A stretch of DNA of 64,000 bases, taken from Rhizomys pruinosus (taxonomy: Eukaryota > Chordata > Mammalia > Rodentia > Spalacidae). Made by a program: the position numbers and the translations under genes. The stretch covers positions 845,344-909,343 of the forward strand of contig VZQC01006583.1 in NCBI GenBank assembly GCA_009823505.1, read 5' to 3'. The notes beneath the pieces are model-generated. The model had not been told where the DNA came from and did no database searches. It saw only the letters and a program-made list of their open reading frames with translations. This document shows positions 21,290-32,850 of the stretch, in pieces (the stretch's first letter is position 1; every line of letters begins with the position of its first letter).

Positions 21290-24200
21290 CTGCTACATGG
21301 TCCTTTGGGCAGACACAGTCCGCCCTTGGTCTGACAACTCCTGCCCTCTCATCCCTCTGTGTGGCCAGCCAGCTGCAAGGTGGATTCCTCTGCTGACTGG
21401 GAGATCATTTCTTCCCCATGTTTCAGGGAGGATTTTAAATACAACTCAACTGGGCTTTAAAAGTCTCTAATATTTAAGATAAATTGCCTGTCCTGGCATT
21501 ATTATTCACATCTGAAATGATTTATATTCCAATTACATAAGGATTTTTTTCTACTGTTTTTTTTAATACCTATTTTGGATCAATTAGGACCTTGCTTTTT
21601 CCTGTGTAACTGTGAAGAGCCCAGGCCACATCTTACTACTTGGATGAAGAAGGTGGGATGACTTCATTTTCTGCCTGACTTTCTACTACTGGCTGTCATT
21701 ACAGACTGAGAAGCCCCCACTACTCCACTAGGATGTTCCTCTCTGAGCCCACCACTCTCCTTCGTGGGCACATTGTATGTGAGACGAGAGGGAAACATCA
21801 CAGGATACAGGATGCTGTGGCTCAGTGTACATGTCACAGATGAAGCATCATAAGCTGTGAAAGCACCAGCCTAGAGTTGGTATTGAAAGCCACTGAACTG
21901 CACAGAGTTTTGACACTCTACTATCACAACAACAAAATTAAACCAAAGCAGACAAAGAAACCTCTCCAAAATATTAGCTGACGGTACCTGTTGCCTGGGG
22001 AATGTGTCCTTTAGAGTGTGTGTCCTTGACTTCCTGCAGTTGGACAAGCACAATGTTGAAGGTCATGAGTGTGCATGAGGAGGAGTGACGTCGAGGAGAG
22101 AGATGCTGTCCTCAGTAAGCTTGCTAGCTTCAGAGGAAAGGGGGATGCATAAGTCAATAGTCATAAGGGAAGAAGGCAGGTCGAGATGGGTGCCATCTCT
22201 GCTGGGACAAGAACCAGGAGGGACAGCTGGTTTGAAAAACCTGTCAGAGAAGCCACAGGGAAGAAGCCATGTCAAGGGAGGCTTAAAGGAGAGGAGACAC
22301 CATAGAGGTTATCAGGGGTTAGGAGACATCTAAGCAGTGGGTGTTAGGAAGCTTCAGATGGGCAGGAACGGCGCATAGTGGGTTCACAACAGACCTGTAG
22401 GGGAAATGACGTTGCACTGGTACTGTAGCCAAGGCCGTGAGGCCCTCACAGTGTGGCCCCGGTACTATGTCTGAGGCTGAGTACTCCTCTGCTGGAGCGC
22501 AGTGCTTGCCATGGACAATTGCTGTGTTCTGAGATGCAGATCTTGCATGCCAACAGGGAAGTAACTACAGCTTTTCACCTTGTGCTGAGATGTGAAGGGA
22601 AGGGACGAAATCAACATTTCCCGTGAGGCCAATAACGACGACACTAAGTGTGGATGGTGAGCTCCTTCCGAAGGTTCCGACGGGATCCGGGGAGCCTGGC
22701 TGTAGATCTTGCTGTACCTGGTCTCGAAGCAGATTGCTGGCTGGCTTGGTGCATTCTCTTTGGAGGAGCAAGGATAATGGTCCAGCGTGAAAACTGCAGT
22801 TCTGGGGAGAACCACAAAGCCAGCAAGTCACCAGGGGTGCTCAGCCCACATTCAGCGAACAGGGAAACAGGCTGAGGGAAGAAAATGTGGAGCCAGCATA
22901 AAGTACTGGCAACTCTGGCTAGAATAATGTCCTCTGACACTCCCTGGCAGGGCTTTTCTGCCTTTCCTTTGAAGTCCCTATGTCTTGCAGCCTTAAGTAG
23001 TGCTAATCTCTAGTCCTGAATGACAGTTCATTCCCATCTGCCATTCTGGCTGTCCTTCCTTAGTGCTCCCCCCTCCTTAGTGCTCCTCCTCAGTGCTCCC
23101 TCTCCTCCTCCTAGTGCTCCCCCTTCTCCTTGATTTAGGCAGAAGATCCAGGTAGGCCAGATGATAGGAGAAATATACTTGATTCACCTCCCAAAGTATC
23201 ACGGGGTCTTAACTGCCAAGGAGCACCCTATTCCATCATATTTATCAAACAGGCACCACAGAGAAGTTCATTCAGGACTTGCATGATAGAAATGAGGCTC
23301 ACTGTGGTGGGGACCTGAGGTGGGAGACACTGATCTCCACACTGCATGGGAAGGTAGAAATTTACAGTCACAGAACAGGGTGGGACTGTTAGGTGGACAG
23401 GGACTGAGTGGAATCTCAAAGGCGAGGTGGCTCCTTGCTAAGCCAGTCTGATGGGACTCGTGCTGGAGGCCAGACAGTGCCAGTGTGCAATGGTGCAGGT
23501 GGGGAGCCTGGTCAGGTGCTGAGAATGATCAGGTAGCCAGGGAAGGGGGCTCTGCTAAACTCTCGGAGAAGGCTATTTGCTAACACCAGATCTTCCAAAG
23601 ACGTGGTTAACTGAGTCCAAGGGGAAGGCTCGGGAACCTGGCTGAAGTTTAGCCAAGCAAATGGAGATGAGCAGTGGCCCATTAGAGTGCAGGTGGTAGG
23701 CATTATGGACCTGTTCGTGAGATGCCCCTACTTGGTAAAATTCTCTGGAACTGAGTTCAGCCGTAGGAGACGGCAGCCGTCCTTCATCTTGACTTCTTCA
23801 TCTTCTGGCTCTGGGGAGCTTGGCGGCTTTCCTCTCCAACCTGCTGTGTGCAATGCCTCCCTAGTGACTTGGAGACAGACGCAGCAGCTCTGGCTTTGGC
23901 TTGCACCTGGGGTCTCCGCGGAGCCTTCCTGCCTTGTGTCTGGGGTGGGAATGGCCAGGGCGGGTTTTGTCAGACTGGAGGGAAGCTGGGGCGTGGGACA
24001 GAACGGAGGGATGAAGGTGTAGATGGGGTGTTTTCGAGTCATGCTTGAAGGAGGGGTGGTGCAGTAACCTAGGAAGTCAAGTCGTGAGCTGCTATGCGGA
24101 GTGGAGTCCAGGCCGGTGAGACCTGGGCGTCCTTGCTCCAGGATGTTACCAGGTCTTTTTCCTCAGGAGCCATCCATTTTGTTCTTTCATTTGGTCTCTC

Positions 24201-24300
24201 ATTGGCCTCAAACTTGATGGGCAGGGTAGGGTGGCTGACTAGGGAACCCCAAGGGTCTGCCTGTCATTGTCTCCCCAGTGACAGAAGTTACAGCACTATG
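21290..24300. other. Repeat-poor 3-kb stretch, unassigned
   Basis: The longest interval without a recognised interspersed repeat. It has a CT-rich tract at 23060-23135 with repeated TAGTGCTCC words. Several 60-116 codon frames occur on both strands (for example 22465-22815 minus and 23687-24022 plus) but overlap one another and resemble no family I know. Confidence 0.45.
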
Positions 24301-24308
24301 ACTTGATT

Positions 24309-24398
24309 TTTGAACATAGGCTTTGGGGATTGAGCTCAGGTCTCCATGCTCGTACATTGAGCAGCCACCGAGTGTGCTACCTTTCCAGCCCCTTCTTG
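24309..24398 (-). mobile_element. B2/B3/B4-type SINE 5' end
   Basis: GGGGATTGAGCTCAGGTCTC, then CATGCTCGTACATTGAGCAG and CTACCTTTCCAGCCCC read as a reverse-complement tRNA-like SINE head. Confidence 0.65.
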
Positions 24399-24506
24399 CC
24401 TTTCTCATGGAATCTGTTCTCCCCAGACGAGGGGACAGGGCCATTGTGTGGCCCTGATGTTGTGGTTTCTTTCTTCACACCTCTTCATATTAAAATAGGT
24501 CAGAGG

Positions 24507-24770
24507 GGCTGGAGAGATGGCCTAGCGGTTAAGAGCGCCGACCGCTCTTACAGAGGACCTGGGTTCGATCCCCAGCACCCACATGGTGGCCGAAAACCGT
24601 CTGAAACTCCAATTCCAGGAGAACTCCAGTTCCAGGGGAGTCTGAGACCCTCTTCTGACCTCCGCGGCATTGCACGACACGGGTGCACAAACCTGCATGC
24701 AGACAGTACATTCATACACATACAGAAATAAATAAAAAAAATTAAATAAAAAAATTAAAAAAAAAAAAAA
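24507..24770 (+). mobile_element. Young full-length B2 SINE
   Basis: Complete from GGCTGGAGAGATGGCCTAGC to an A-rich tail, with intact A and B boxes (GGTTCGATCCCC). Flanked by GTCAGAGG at 24499-24506 and 24771-24778 (8-bp target-site duplication). Confidence 0.95.
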
Positions 24771-24823
24771 GTCAGAGGCTCCAGCACTGGATTGGGAGGT
24801 GGGGGAGGAGGGAGAAAGGGCCG

Positions 24824-24840
24824 CCGCCAGAGGGCAGCAC
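24824..24840 (+). promoter_or_regulatory. CTCF-like motif
   Basis: CCGCCAGAGGGCAGCAC matches the core of the CTCF consensus well. It lies 46 bp past the B2 target-site duplication, in non-SINE sequence. Binding is inferred only from the motif. Confidence 0.5.
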
Positions 24841-25470
24841 AGAACCCCAAGACCCCAGGACCCTGGGCCGTAAGTCCTAAGTGAATGAGCTGCTTTTGTC
24901 GCTGCTAGCTCAAGTTCATGACGATTTTATTGTTGTTTTTGTGCCTTGCAAAGTACACGTCTGAGTGGGAATACCCTGGATCCAGTACGTGGGGTAGTAC
25001 GCTTCAGCCAGACTCAGATGTTCAGTAGCTACTCCAGGCTGGCTGAGTCCCCTCTGCTCTTTCTAAAAGATATCATCACAAATCGAGTCTGGTGTCATAC
25101 TTCCTGAGGACTCCACAATGTCCCTCTCCACCTTCTCTCAGCTTCCCAGAGAGGAGGAAGTCACAGAGTGGCTCTTTCCTGACTATGGTAATGGTGTGCG
25201 GCCTGCCTGACTAAATGCCCAATCTACCACACTCCTGGCATGACATGTCTCCCCACAGGCGTGGCACAGAGAGTGCTTGAGAGAAGACTGTAAAAGCCAC
25301 ACAGTTTGAAGGTGTTACCACGAAAATATAATTTAATCCAAATGACATATATGCCTTTGGGGGAAAAATAGTAAAAAAAAAAAAAAAAGAAGAATTTGAA
25401 AAGGAGAACAGGCATTTAATCTGGGCTTTCTTTGTCTAGAATAGCGATTTTAACTTTATACAAATAGAGC
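24841..25470. other. Unassigned sequence with one A run
   Basis: A run of A at 25373-25388; otherwise no recognised repeat or gene. Confidence 0.3.
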
Positions 25471-25473
25471 TAG

Positions 25474-25656
25474 TATGCCGGGTGTGGTGGTGCACGCCTT
25501 TAAGCCTAGCATTTGGTAGGCAGAGGCAGGCAGATCTTTGTGAGTTCAAGGCCAGCCTGCTCTACAGAGCAAATTCCAGGACAGCTAGGGCTACAGGGAG
25601 ACCGTCTCGAAAAGACAAAAAACAAAACAAAACAAAAACCAAAAAAAAAAAAAGCC
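25474..25656 (+). mobile_element. B1 SINE
   Basis: Near full length: GCCGGGTGTGGTGGTGCACG, AGGCAGAGGCAGGCAGATCT, GAGTTCAAGGCCAGCC, then GTCTCGAAAAGACAAAAAAC and an A-rich tail. Confidence 0.95.
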
Positions 25657-25769
25657 CAATAGAGCCAGTATTCCTGTATTCTGTCCCCCCATTTTTATTT
25701 GCCCAGATACACAGCACATGTGCTGACAGTGTTTTGATAAGCCATTGTCCTGACTGTGTGTCCTGGTCC

Positions 25770-26095
25770 CCACAGACTTGTGCATTTGAGCACATGGCCC
25801 CCAGCAGGTGGCGCTGTTTGGACCAGTGGTGAGACCTTTAGAAGGTGGAATCTGGTTTGAGAGGAAGTGAGTCACTGGGGTGGGTTGAGTGCTTTCATGC
25901 GGGGAGGGAGGGGCCCAAACTTCCATTTGCTGCTTCCTAACTGCAGACACAACAGGACCAGCACCCCCACCCCCGCCTGCCACGCCTTCCCCACAAAGGA
26001 TGGAAGCTATCCTTCCAAATAAGCCCTTCATTAAGTTCCTTTCATCTGTTCATTTTGTTACAGCAACGAGAAGTGACTTGTACAGAATTAGGTTT
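25770..26095 (+). mobile_element. Old LTR-like or DNA-transposon repeat
   Basis: CCAGCAGGTGGCGCTGTTTG, AGTGAGTCACTGGGGTGGGT, TTGCTGCTTCCTAACTGC, then AATAAGCCCTTCATTAAGTT and TTTGTTACAGCAACGAGAAG. The same scaffold is seen at 41600 and 49850. Class not resolved. Confidence 0.5.
25801..25816 (+). promoter_or_regulatory. CTCF-like motif inside a repeat
   Basis: CCAGCAGGTGGCGCTG fits the CCASYAGRKGGCRS consensus at every position. It sits at the left end of the old repeat at 25770-26095, so it is repeat-derived. Confidence 0.55.
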
Positions 26096-26345
26096 GGAAA
26101 CCAGAGAGGCAGAGGCTGGACCTTCAGCCCTAGAGTTTATAGCCTGCGGTTGTCTACTATTCTTCACAGAGAAGAGGCACAGCCACCACAAGCTGAGCTT
26201 TATTTCTGAGGCTGACTTAGCGTTTTCCATATGCTAGAGGCTCCTGTGCTGTGTCCAGCCCAGCACTGGACAGTTCAACTTAAACCTCAGACTCTGCACA
26301 CCGGGCTCAGATTCCAATTCTATCCCATCTCAAAGGGTTTAAATG

Positions 26346-26765
26346 AGTGTTCTAGTTTCTTCTCTGTGGCTGAGAGAGAACCCTGACCAGAAGCAACTTG
26401 TCGGGGACATTTGGCTTACACGTCCATGTTGCAGAGTACCTGAGGGAAGCCAGGGCAGGAGCTCCACACCAGAACCGGAACCGGAACCTGGAGGCAGGGA
26501 CTGAATTGAGACTGTGAAGAAGGCTGCTTCCTGGCTTGCTTCGCTTGGCTTTCTCAGCTACCTTTCCTGTCCGACCCAGGCTCACCTGCTCAGACATGGC
26601 CCTGCCCATAATGGGTCGGGCCTTCCCACATCAATCAGCAACAGAGAAAATGCCCCACAGGCTTATCCACAAACCAATCTGATGGACTCAGTTCCTTAAT
26701 TGAAACTCCCTCCTCCCAGGTACATTCAGGTTTGCGTTGACAAAAACAACGGTGACAGCGAACTA
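26346..26765 (-). mobile_element. URR1-type DNA transposon, near full length
   Basis: TTCTAGTTTCTTCTCTGTGG at one end, then CCAGGGCAGGAGC, GGCTGCTTCCTGGCTTGCTT, AATGCCCCACAGGCTTATCC and GTTGACAAAAACAACGGTG at the other. Confidence 0.65.
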
Positions 26766-26814
26766 CAGAACGTTTACAAGCTACAGTTCTTTATAGCTAT
26801 GAAAAATAAATCAT

Positions 26815-26975
26815 TGCCGGGCGAGGTAGTGCAAGCCTTTAGTCTCAGCACTTGGGAGGTAGAGGCAGGCAGATCTCTGGGGGTTAAAGGCCAGCCTGGT
26901 CTACATACCAATTTCCAAGCCTGCTGGGGCTACAGGGAGACCCCATCTCACAAAAGGCTACAAAAGGGAAGCACA
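26815..26975 (+). mobile_element. B1 SINE
   Basis: GCCGGGCGAGGTAGTGCAAG through TCTCAGCACTTGGGAGGTAG and AAAGGCCAGCCTGGTCTACA to CCCCATCTCACAAAAGGC. Full length, moderately diverged. Confidence 0.92.
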
Positions 26976-27059
26976 TCATAACAGGATCAACTCTGCCCCT
27001 GCATAGAGGGATGGGGACGTGAAGGACGCTGATTTCTCAGCGTGGGTCTTGGAGCCCCT

Positions 27060-27395
27060 TACTTGGAGTGCTCCACCTTCAGGTGTCAGTCTAATGTCTG
27101 CCCAGCCCTTCCATCAGAACCACATCCTCTCCTGTGAAGGCCATCTGTAGCCCCACACCAGGCCGAGCCTTCATGTTAAACTCATACAGTGCACGACAGG
27201 ATTGGCCTTCATAGTCCTTTCCTTGGGCACACAAAGCAGACTGTGCTTGTTTGATTTATGTGCCTCTCTCTATAGAATCACAAGCTTCACGAAAGTGGCA
27301 CCGGGTCAGCTGCTTGGTGGTGCATTGCTAATAACAGCTGTGGCCACTGAACAGATGCTAGATGATTGAATAAATAAAGGAATGAACGGAAAGGA
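27060..27395 (+). mobile_element. L2 LINE 3' end
   Basis: The classic L2 terminal phrase is visible: AGAATCACAAGCTTCACGAA, TGAACAGATGCTAGATGATT and GAATAAATAAAGGAATGAA. Confidence 0.75.
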
Positions 27396-27924
27396 GTAGG
27401 GGCTGGGTCAATGAGCCAGGTAGTCCATCAGGTTCACTCAGACTCTTAGCATCTCTCAGGTGTAGCCTTTCCCCAACCTCGTTCTACGAGGTGGGAACAC
27501 AGAACAGTGAGAGGCAGATGCTATTCATGAATCCCCGCGACCCAAGGGACTGTCTCTCATCCATCGTCATCTCACTTAGATTCACCATTATTCACTGTGT
27601 CTCCTAGAACTGCTCTTCATTCACTTGGTGTATTCCTACTGTGCACAATGGCTGGCCGCTTCTACTCTCTCACCAGCACAGTACCCAGCATGGACTCGAT
27701 GAATGCCCATCACCACAGTTGCAGGAATGCGGAGGGGAGGAGGACGAGATGCCTGTGCTGAAGGAGCTGTGCATGCAGTGAGGAGTGCCTTGTGAAGTGC
27801 CTCTTAGGGTCTCTGCTGTGAGCGTGATGGGATACGACAGAACTACTGATTGCTACAAGTGTCTGGGCTGATACTTCTGATAATAAGGTGCTTTGGGGGA
27901 AACTGAGCCACTCTAAGGAATCAT

Positions 27925-28040
27925 CTAGTCATTCAACAAACATTTACTGAAGATCTGCTACGTGTCATACTGTTTCGTTAACGAGAGAACACTAAGCAGC
28001 AAGAGCTAGATCTGAGTTCTTGTGGAACTGGAACCTTCCA
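27925..28040 (-). mobile_element. L2-type LINE fragment
   Basis: TCATTCAACAAACATTTACT, then GAAGATCTGCTACGTGTCAT is the reverse-complement L2 phrase. Confidence 0.65.
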
Positions 28041-28111
28041 AAATTAGCCAGCCTTTCTTCTTTCTTCTCTTTAGCAACATGAAGCCCTGATGTAGTCTGC
28101 ATGCGTCCTGG

Positions 28112-28112
<1 letters not shown>

Positions 28113-28147
<35 letters not shown>
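28113..28147 (+). repeat. (CA)n microsatellite
   Basis: About 16 CA dinucleotides ending in CGCGCA. Confidence 0.97.
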
Positions 28148-28800
28148 GCACAAACAACTCTAAAGGAATGGTAGTGTGCCAGGCATCTAAAAGCTGCCCA
28201 TGGATTTACAGGAATCACATCAGCCCAGCTGCTAGGCATTCTAGCTACACAGCCTTTAAAATTTCCGGAGTCACCTAGAGCTGGAGTTTTGCCCATGCCT
28301 GGGCTTTGTAGCAGAGATCAATCGGCCCAGCTGGGGCCCATGTTCACCTGAACTGCCTGGGCCAGGAGCTGCTGGTCCAATTGCCCATCGCACCAGTGCT
28401 GCCTCCCTCTCCTGCAGCCCCAGTTGTCAGCTCCTAAGAAGGAAGTGGGACTGGTGCTGGGAGTCTTGTTCTGTCTTTTACACAGCCTGGAACATTCTCC
28501 TAAATTCCAGTGTGAGCAGAAGACCCATCGTAGGAATTGCATGGTTCCGCACTCCTTGGTGGGTGGGTGTCCTCTCCTCTGAGGAATACTAAGTCTGACA
28601 ATTCAACAAGTGACAGCATAAGAGGCCGAGGAAGAAGTAGACAGAGGAGGACAGGTGGCTGCTCAGTAGGTGCCAGCTGTGTGAATGGTGGCATGGACCA
28701 GATGTGGCTTCCCAGGTGGGCGAACAGGTGGTGGAGAAAGCCAAGAACAGGGGTGAGGGGGGCACTGTGCCCTCGCTGAAAAGACATGGGTCCATGTCTG
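28148..28800. other. Unassigned sequence
   Basis: No repeat family or gene recognised. Confidence 0.3.
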
Positions 28801-28809
28801 CCACTGTGT

Positions 28810-29034
28810 CTGCTGAATGAAATCAAGAAAAGAATCTAGAAGGGAAAGAGAAAATGGACTTGGAGATTGGAGAGAACATGAAAACAGGAGCAGACTGAGG
28901 AGAAGAATTAACAAGTTAGTAGGAAAGGAGGGAGGAGGGCAGGAGAGACAGAGCTAGGAGGAGGGCAAAGAGGACGGGGGGGGGGGAAGGAAGGGCGGGG
29001 GGGAGGGGAGGGGGAGGGAGAGGGGGAGGGAGAG
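28810..29034 (+). repeat. Polypurine tract with G-run cluster
   Basis: The plus strand is strongly purine-rich. It ends at 28976-29034 in many G runs (GGGGGGGGGGAAGGAAGGGC and GGGAGGGG repeats). This meets the usual G-quadruplex pattern many times over. Confidence 0.85.
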
Positions 29035-29304
29035 TCAGTCCTCTGTTAAAATCCAGAATTTCCTGGGTTCAGCAGCTGTGATCAGCTTGGGTCGACCTGA
29101 CAGCAAGGTTTATATTCAGACAGGCTTGAAGAGATGAACAAGCAAGCTGAGGTCAGGTCTCCAGGTGACAGTGTTGGGAACATAGGGAAGGCACAGACTG
29201 CAGAGATCCAGGCCTTGCCACAGAGTCGGGGCTGGAGGTGCCTGAAGACAACTTAGGATGGCGATCCCCAATAGGGGCCACACCAACTGCTTGCAGTAAG
29301 AGGA

Positions 29305-29305
<1 letters not shown>

Positions 29306-29343
<38 letters not shown>
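29306..29343 (+). repeat. (TG)n microsatellite
   Basis: About 19 TG dinucleotides. Confidence 0.97.
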
Positions 29344-29345
<2 letters not shown>

Positions 29346-29720
29346 AGCAAGTTGAGTGTTTGAGGAGGCTGGGTGCGAATAAGATAAAAATATAAAATTG
29401 TCTCAAATCAATAAAAACATTAAAAGAAAAATTAAGGATGAGTAAAAGCAAATCAATAAATTAAAAACAAATTAACATTAAGATGGATAACATTATAAAG
29501 AAGCAATAAAAATGCAATCTATAATTTTAAATTCTGAAATAATAAAGAATTCAAAACAATACTCTCCATTCAAAACAAAGCAGGAAAAAGAAAATCATAC
29601 AAAAGCAGGACAAATTGTACCTGAAAATGTCAAGAAGAGATATAAAACAGTCATCACCGGAAATGTGATTTGGCCATTTTTTTTAGTTACAATAAAATTT
29701 ATAAAATTGGACCAACCCAG
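29344..29720. other. A-rich unassigned sequence
   Basis: AT-rich, with many AATAAA-like words on the plus strand (29370-29700). It could be the decayed tail region of an old LINE, but no diagnostic block is visible. Confidence 0.35.
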
Positions 29721-29781
29721 TTTGTTAACCAGAACCACACCGAGACAATCTCCCACTCCTGGGCCTCGTCCCACAACATGG

Positions 29782-29783
<2 letters not shown>

Positions 29784-29826
<43 letters not shown>

Positions 29827-29999
29827 TATATGTGGGTATGCACCAATGAGTGTCCATGGAGGCCCAAAGAGCGTGTCAGATCCCCTGGAGCCTGAGTTAC
29901 AGGCAGCTGGGAGCTGCCCCATATGGGCACTGGGAACCCAACTTGGGTCCTCTGCAAGAGCAGTACCTGCTCTGAACTACTGAGCCAACTCTCTAGCCT
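29784..29999 (-). mobile_element. B2/B3-family SINE with (TG)n tail
   Basis: A (TG)n run at 29784-29825 leads into GTCCATGGAGGCCCAAAGAG, TCAGATCCCCTGGAGCCTGA, GGCACTGGGAACCCAACTTG and CTACTGAGCCAACTCTCTAG, a reverse-complement SINE body. Confidence 0.85.
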
Positions 30000-30841
30000 T
30001 ATACTGTTTTAAATTACACATGCTTTTAGTGTTACCATTGGTTAATGGAAAATTTTCATGCAGAAATCAGGGAGGACAGGTGACAGGAAAGAACATTTAG
30101 GGAATGCCAACGTGGCTGGCACGCAGTGTCAAAGGAGTGGCGGGAGGAAGCTGCTTGAGCTGAGGACGTACATTTATTGCTCTGACTCGATTTTCTGATG
30201 AAGGTGAAGGGGTCTTGAGGTTAGTGGATCAGTCATGGATGCAGTTGGGTTAGAGCAGGACTCCCAGCTCCTGGCTATGAGCTCTTTATCTGCCAGTTCA
30301 AAGGTAGTAATCCTCTTCTGATAATCTTTAAAGCCCCAAGTAACTGATCTGTTAATTAGAGCTCTGCTTGACAAATACTAAGCTTCTTATTACTTCCATT
30401 CAAGGATGAAAATAATAAACTCACCTCAATATTACACATCATGATAGCAACCTGGGCATCACGTGAGCGTCAGACACAGCGTGAGTGGCACGGATTTCCG
30501 ATTTATAGAAGTGCGTGCTGACAAAGATGACAGAAATATCAAATTCGTTCAACTCAAATTTCATTTTTCCTTCAATTTATTTTATCACAGAAGTGTTTTA
30601 TCTTAATTTTAAAATTCTTACCCTTGGCAATTGCTTCAAGGCTGTAGCTCATCCACTTTACAAACAAAAGAATAAGATCTGGAGAGCCCAAGGTGGAAGG
30701 TACCAAGTATGATTCTGCCACAAACCATGAGACCCTAGGAAGATCTTGAATCTCTTTGTTCTCCACCTTTTTGGGTTGAAATGAAAGTGGGAAGTTTTGG
30801 AGATCTCTGAGAGCCTTCTCCTTTGCGTCTAGTTCTATGGG

Positions 30842-30842
<1 letters not shown>
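30000..30842. other. Unassigned sequence
   Basis: No gene or repeat family recognised. Confidence 0.3.

Positions 30843-30843
<1 letters not shown>

Positions 30844-30887
<44 letters not shown>
30844..30887 (+). repeat. (TA)n microsatellite
   Basis: About 22 TA dinucleotides. Confidence 0.97.
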
Positions 30888-30891
<4 letters not shown>

Positions 30892-32025
30892 CTGGCTTGT
30901 GGATGTTTAGTCACTTAATCCCTTAAGACAGCATAGACTGAGGAGCTGAGACTGGGAATTTCATTTCTGAATATATGCTCACCACTTCAAATGAGATTTT
31001 TTTCAACTTTAGCCCTTGTTTCATGACTTTGCCCGGAAAATATGAACAAACGATTAGATAGAGAAGTGACAGGCCAACAGAACAGTTCCGTCTACGTCCA
31101 GCTGGGTGAGTGGATAAATTTATTGGGTGAACTAGAGGAACACAGGTCAGGAGTCCAGGAGTGTGAGAGGCATCATGGTACAGTTCCGTGACAACAGGGG
31201 TGATGACCTCACAAAAGGACATTGTTGGAATCCTGAGTTCAGTTACCATTCTACATCAGATATGCTCTGGCACCTCCCGGAGTCTGTGTAGGAGGTGAAC
31301 ATGAAGGAGAAATGCCTGGAGTCTCAAGCAAGAGTCCTGTGGCCTCCCTCTTCTTCTTCTAGGGAACGTTAATGGTCTCATGACCATAGCCATAATCGAA
31401 TTCTCACCATGTTCTGTACATTTCATTGCCTTGAGTATGGGGCATATTCTGTGGGTCACCACTGCAGCCTCTGCCCTGCGATGGCACTTGTTGTGTCATA
31501 CCTGGAAGCAATCGGTTTCTCCTAACACTCCACTCCTTCCTTAGGTTCTTCCTTCTTTCCCTTCTCTTCTATGATGTTTCCAGAGTCTTGGGGGCAGTGG
31601 TGTACATATGGCTATTTTCTAAGTGTTGAACTGTTCTGCTGTAGCAGTAGTCACTTATTCTTAGCAGCGAGTCTCTGTAATGATGGACGTCCACCGCAAA
31701 GAAGTGTCCTTCCACAACAAGGCACACATCAGCAAGGCATGCATCAGCAATACTCTACAAGCATAACCAGAAATGTTCAGGAGACACATCCATTCAACAA
31801 AACAGTAGCATTAGTGTCCTCCTGGGGCCTCTGATTTGGCCAGGCACAGAGATTCCCCCACTCCTGGTCCCAACTTTTAGTACCGAAGCATATGAGTTCC
31901 TGTAAGCTGAACCTTAAATCAAATTGGAAAGTAGCTGGTTTCATGGACCAGCTGCATCTCTTACCTAATGTGCTGTTTGTGTTAGCAGGTGCCAGAGCGG
32001 GAGCATCAATAAGAAGTCTTCCTCA
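30888..32025. other. Unassigned sequence
   Basis: No recognised repeat. AACAAGGCACACATCAGCAA, then GGCATGCATCAGCAATACTC at 31718-31757 is a small imperfect direct repeat. Confidence 0.35.
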
Positions 32026-32365
32026 GTACCATTTTCTATTGCTGTGATAAAACACCATAACTAATAAAGTTATAGAAGAAAGAGTGTTTGGGCCTCTGGT
32101 TCCAGAGAGATAAGAGAACATCAATGTGGACCAGTGTGGCAGAGAAAGCCAGAGCAGAAAGCTGAGCTCGTACTGTCCAGCAGGCACAGGAAGCAGAGAC
32201 AGACAAGCCAGAAATGGGCAAGGCTAAGGCCCACCCCCAGTGACGTGCTTCCTCCAGCAAGGCCACGCCTTTTCTCCCAAAGTAGAGTCACCAAGGAGAG
32301 ACAAAGTGTTCAAATATTGGAGCCTCTGGGGGACACTCTCATTCAAATCACCACAGTGTCTTATG
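32026..32365 (-). mobile_element. URR1-like repeat
   Basis: TTTTCTATTGCTGTGATAAA, CACCATAACTAATAAAG at one end; CTTCCTCCAGCAAGGCCACG and ACACTCTCATTCAAATCACC at the other, the second rodent variant of this scaffold. Confidence 0.55.
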
Positions 32366-32623
32366 GTGTGTTCAGTAACAGGGTCTTATTTGCTATGGAC
32401 ACCAGTGTCAATAGCCTTGATGGCTTGTGGGGCCTCAGTGGGGGGAAGAGGGGAGTAGCTCAGCCAGCAGTCCTCAGGAAAGTAACCTGCTGCTCTTCTT
32501 GGCACTGGGATTTCACAGTAGCTTTATGGCTTGTCAGTGTGCCTTTCCCCATCCATGCAGGATACCTTTTTGATATTCTGCAAATCTTTAATATACTTAG
32601 AGATTAGCATTAAATAAATTCTA

Positions 32624-32842
32624 GGGGGCTGGAGAGATGGCTCAGTGGTTAAGAGCACTGGCTGCTCTTGCAGAGGACCTGGATCCAATTCACAGTACTC
32701 ACATGGAGGCCAACAACTGTTCATAACTCATGTAATAGGGATTCAAAGCCCTCTCCTGATGTCTGTGGGCATTGCATGACATGAGTGCACCTACCTCCAT
32801 GTAGGTGATACACAAATATAAAATAAAAGAAATTTAAAAAAG
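32624..32842 (+). mobile_element. B2 SINE
   Basis: GGGGCTGGAGAGATGGCTCA through GGATCCAATTCACAGTACTC to an A-rich tail. Flanked by AAATTCTA (32616-32623 and 32843-32850). Older than the 9779 and 24507 copies. Confidence 0.9.
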
Positions 32843-32850
32843 AAATTCTA

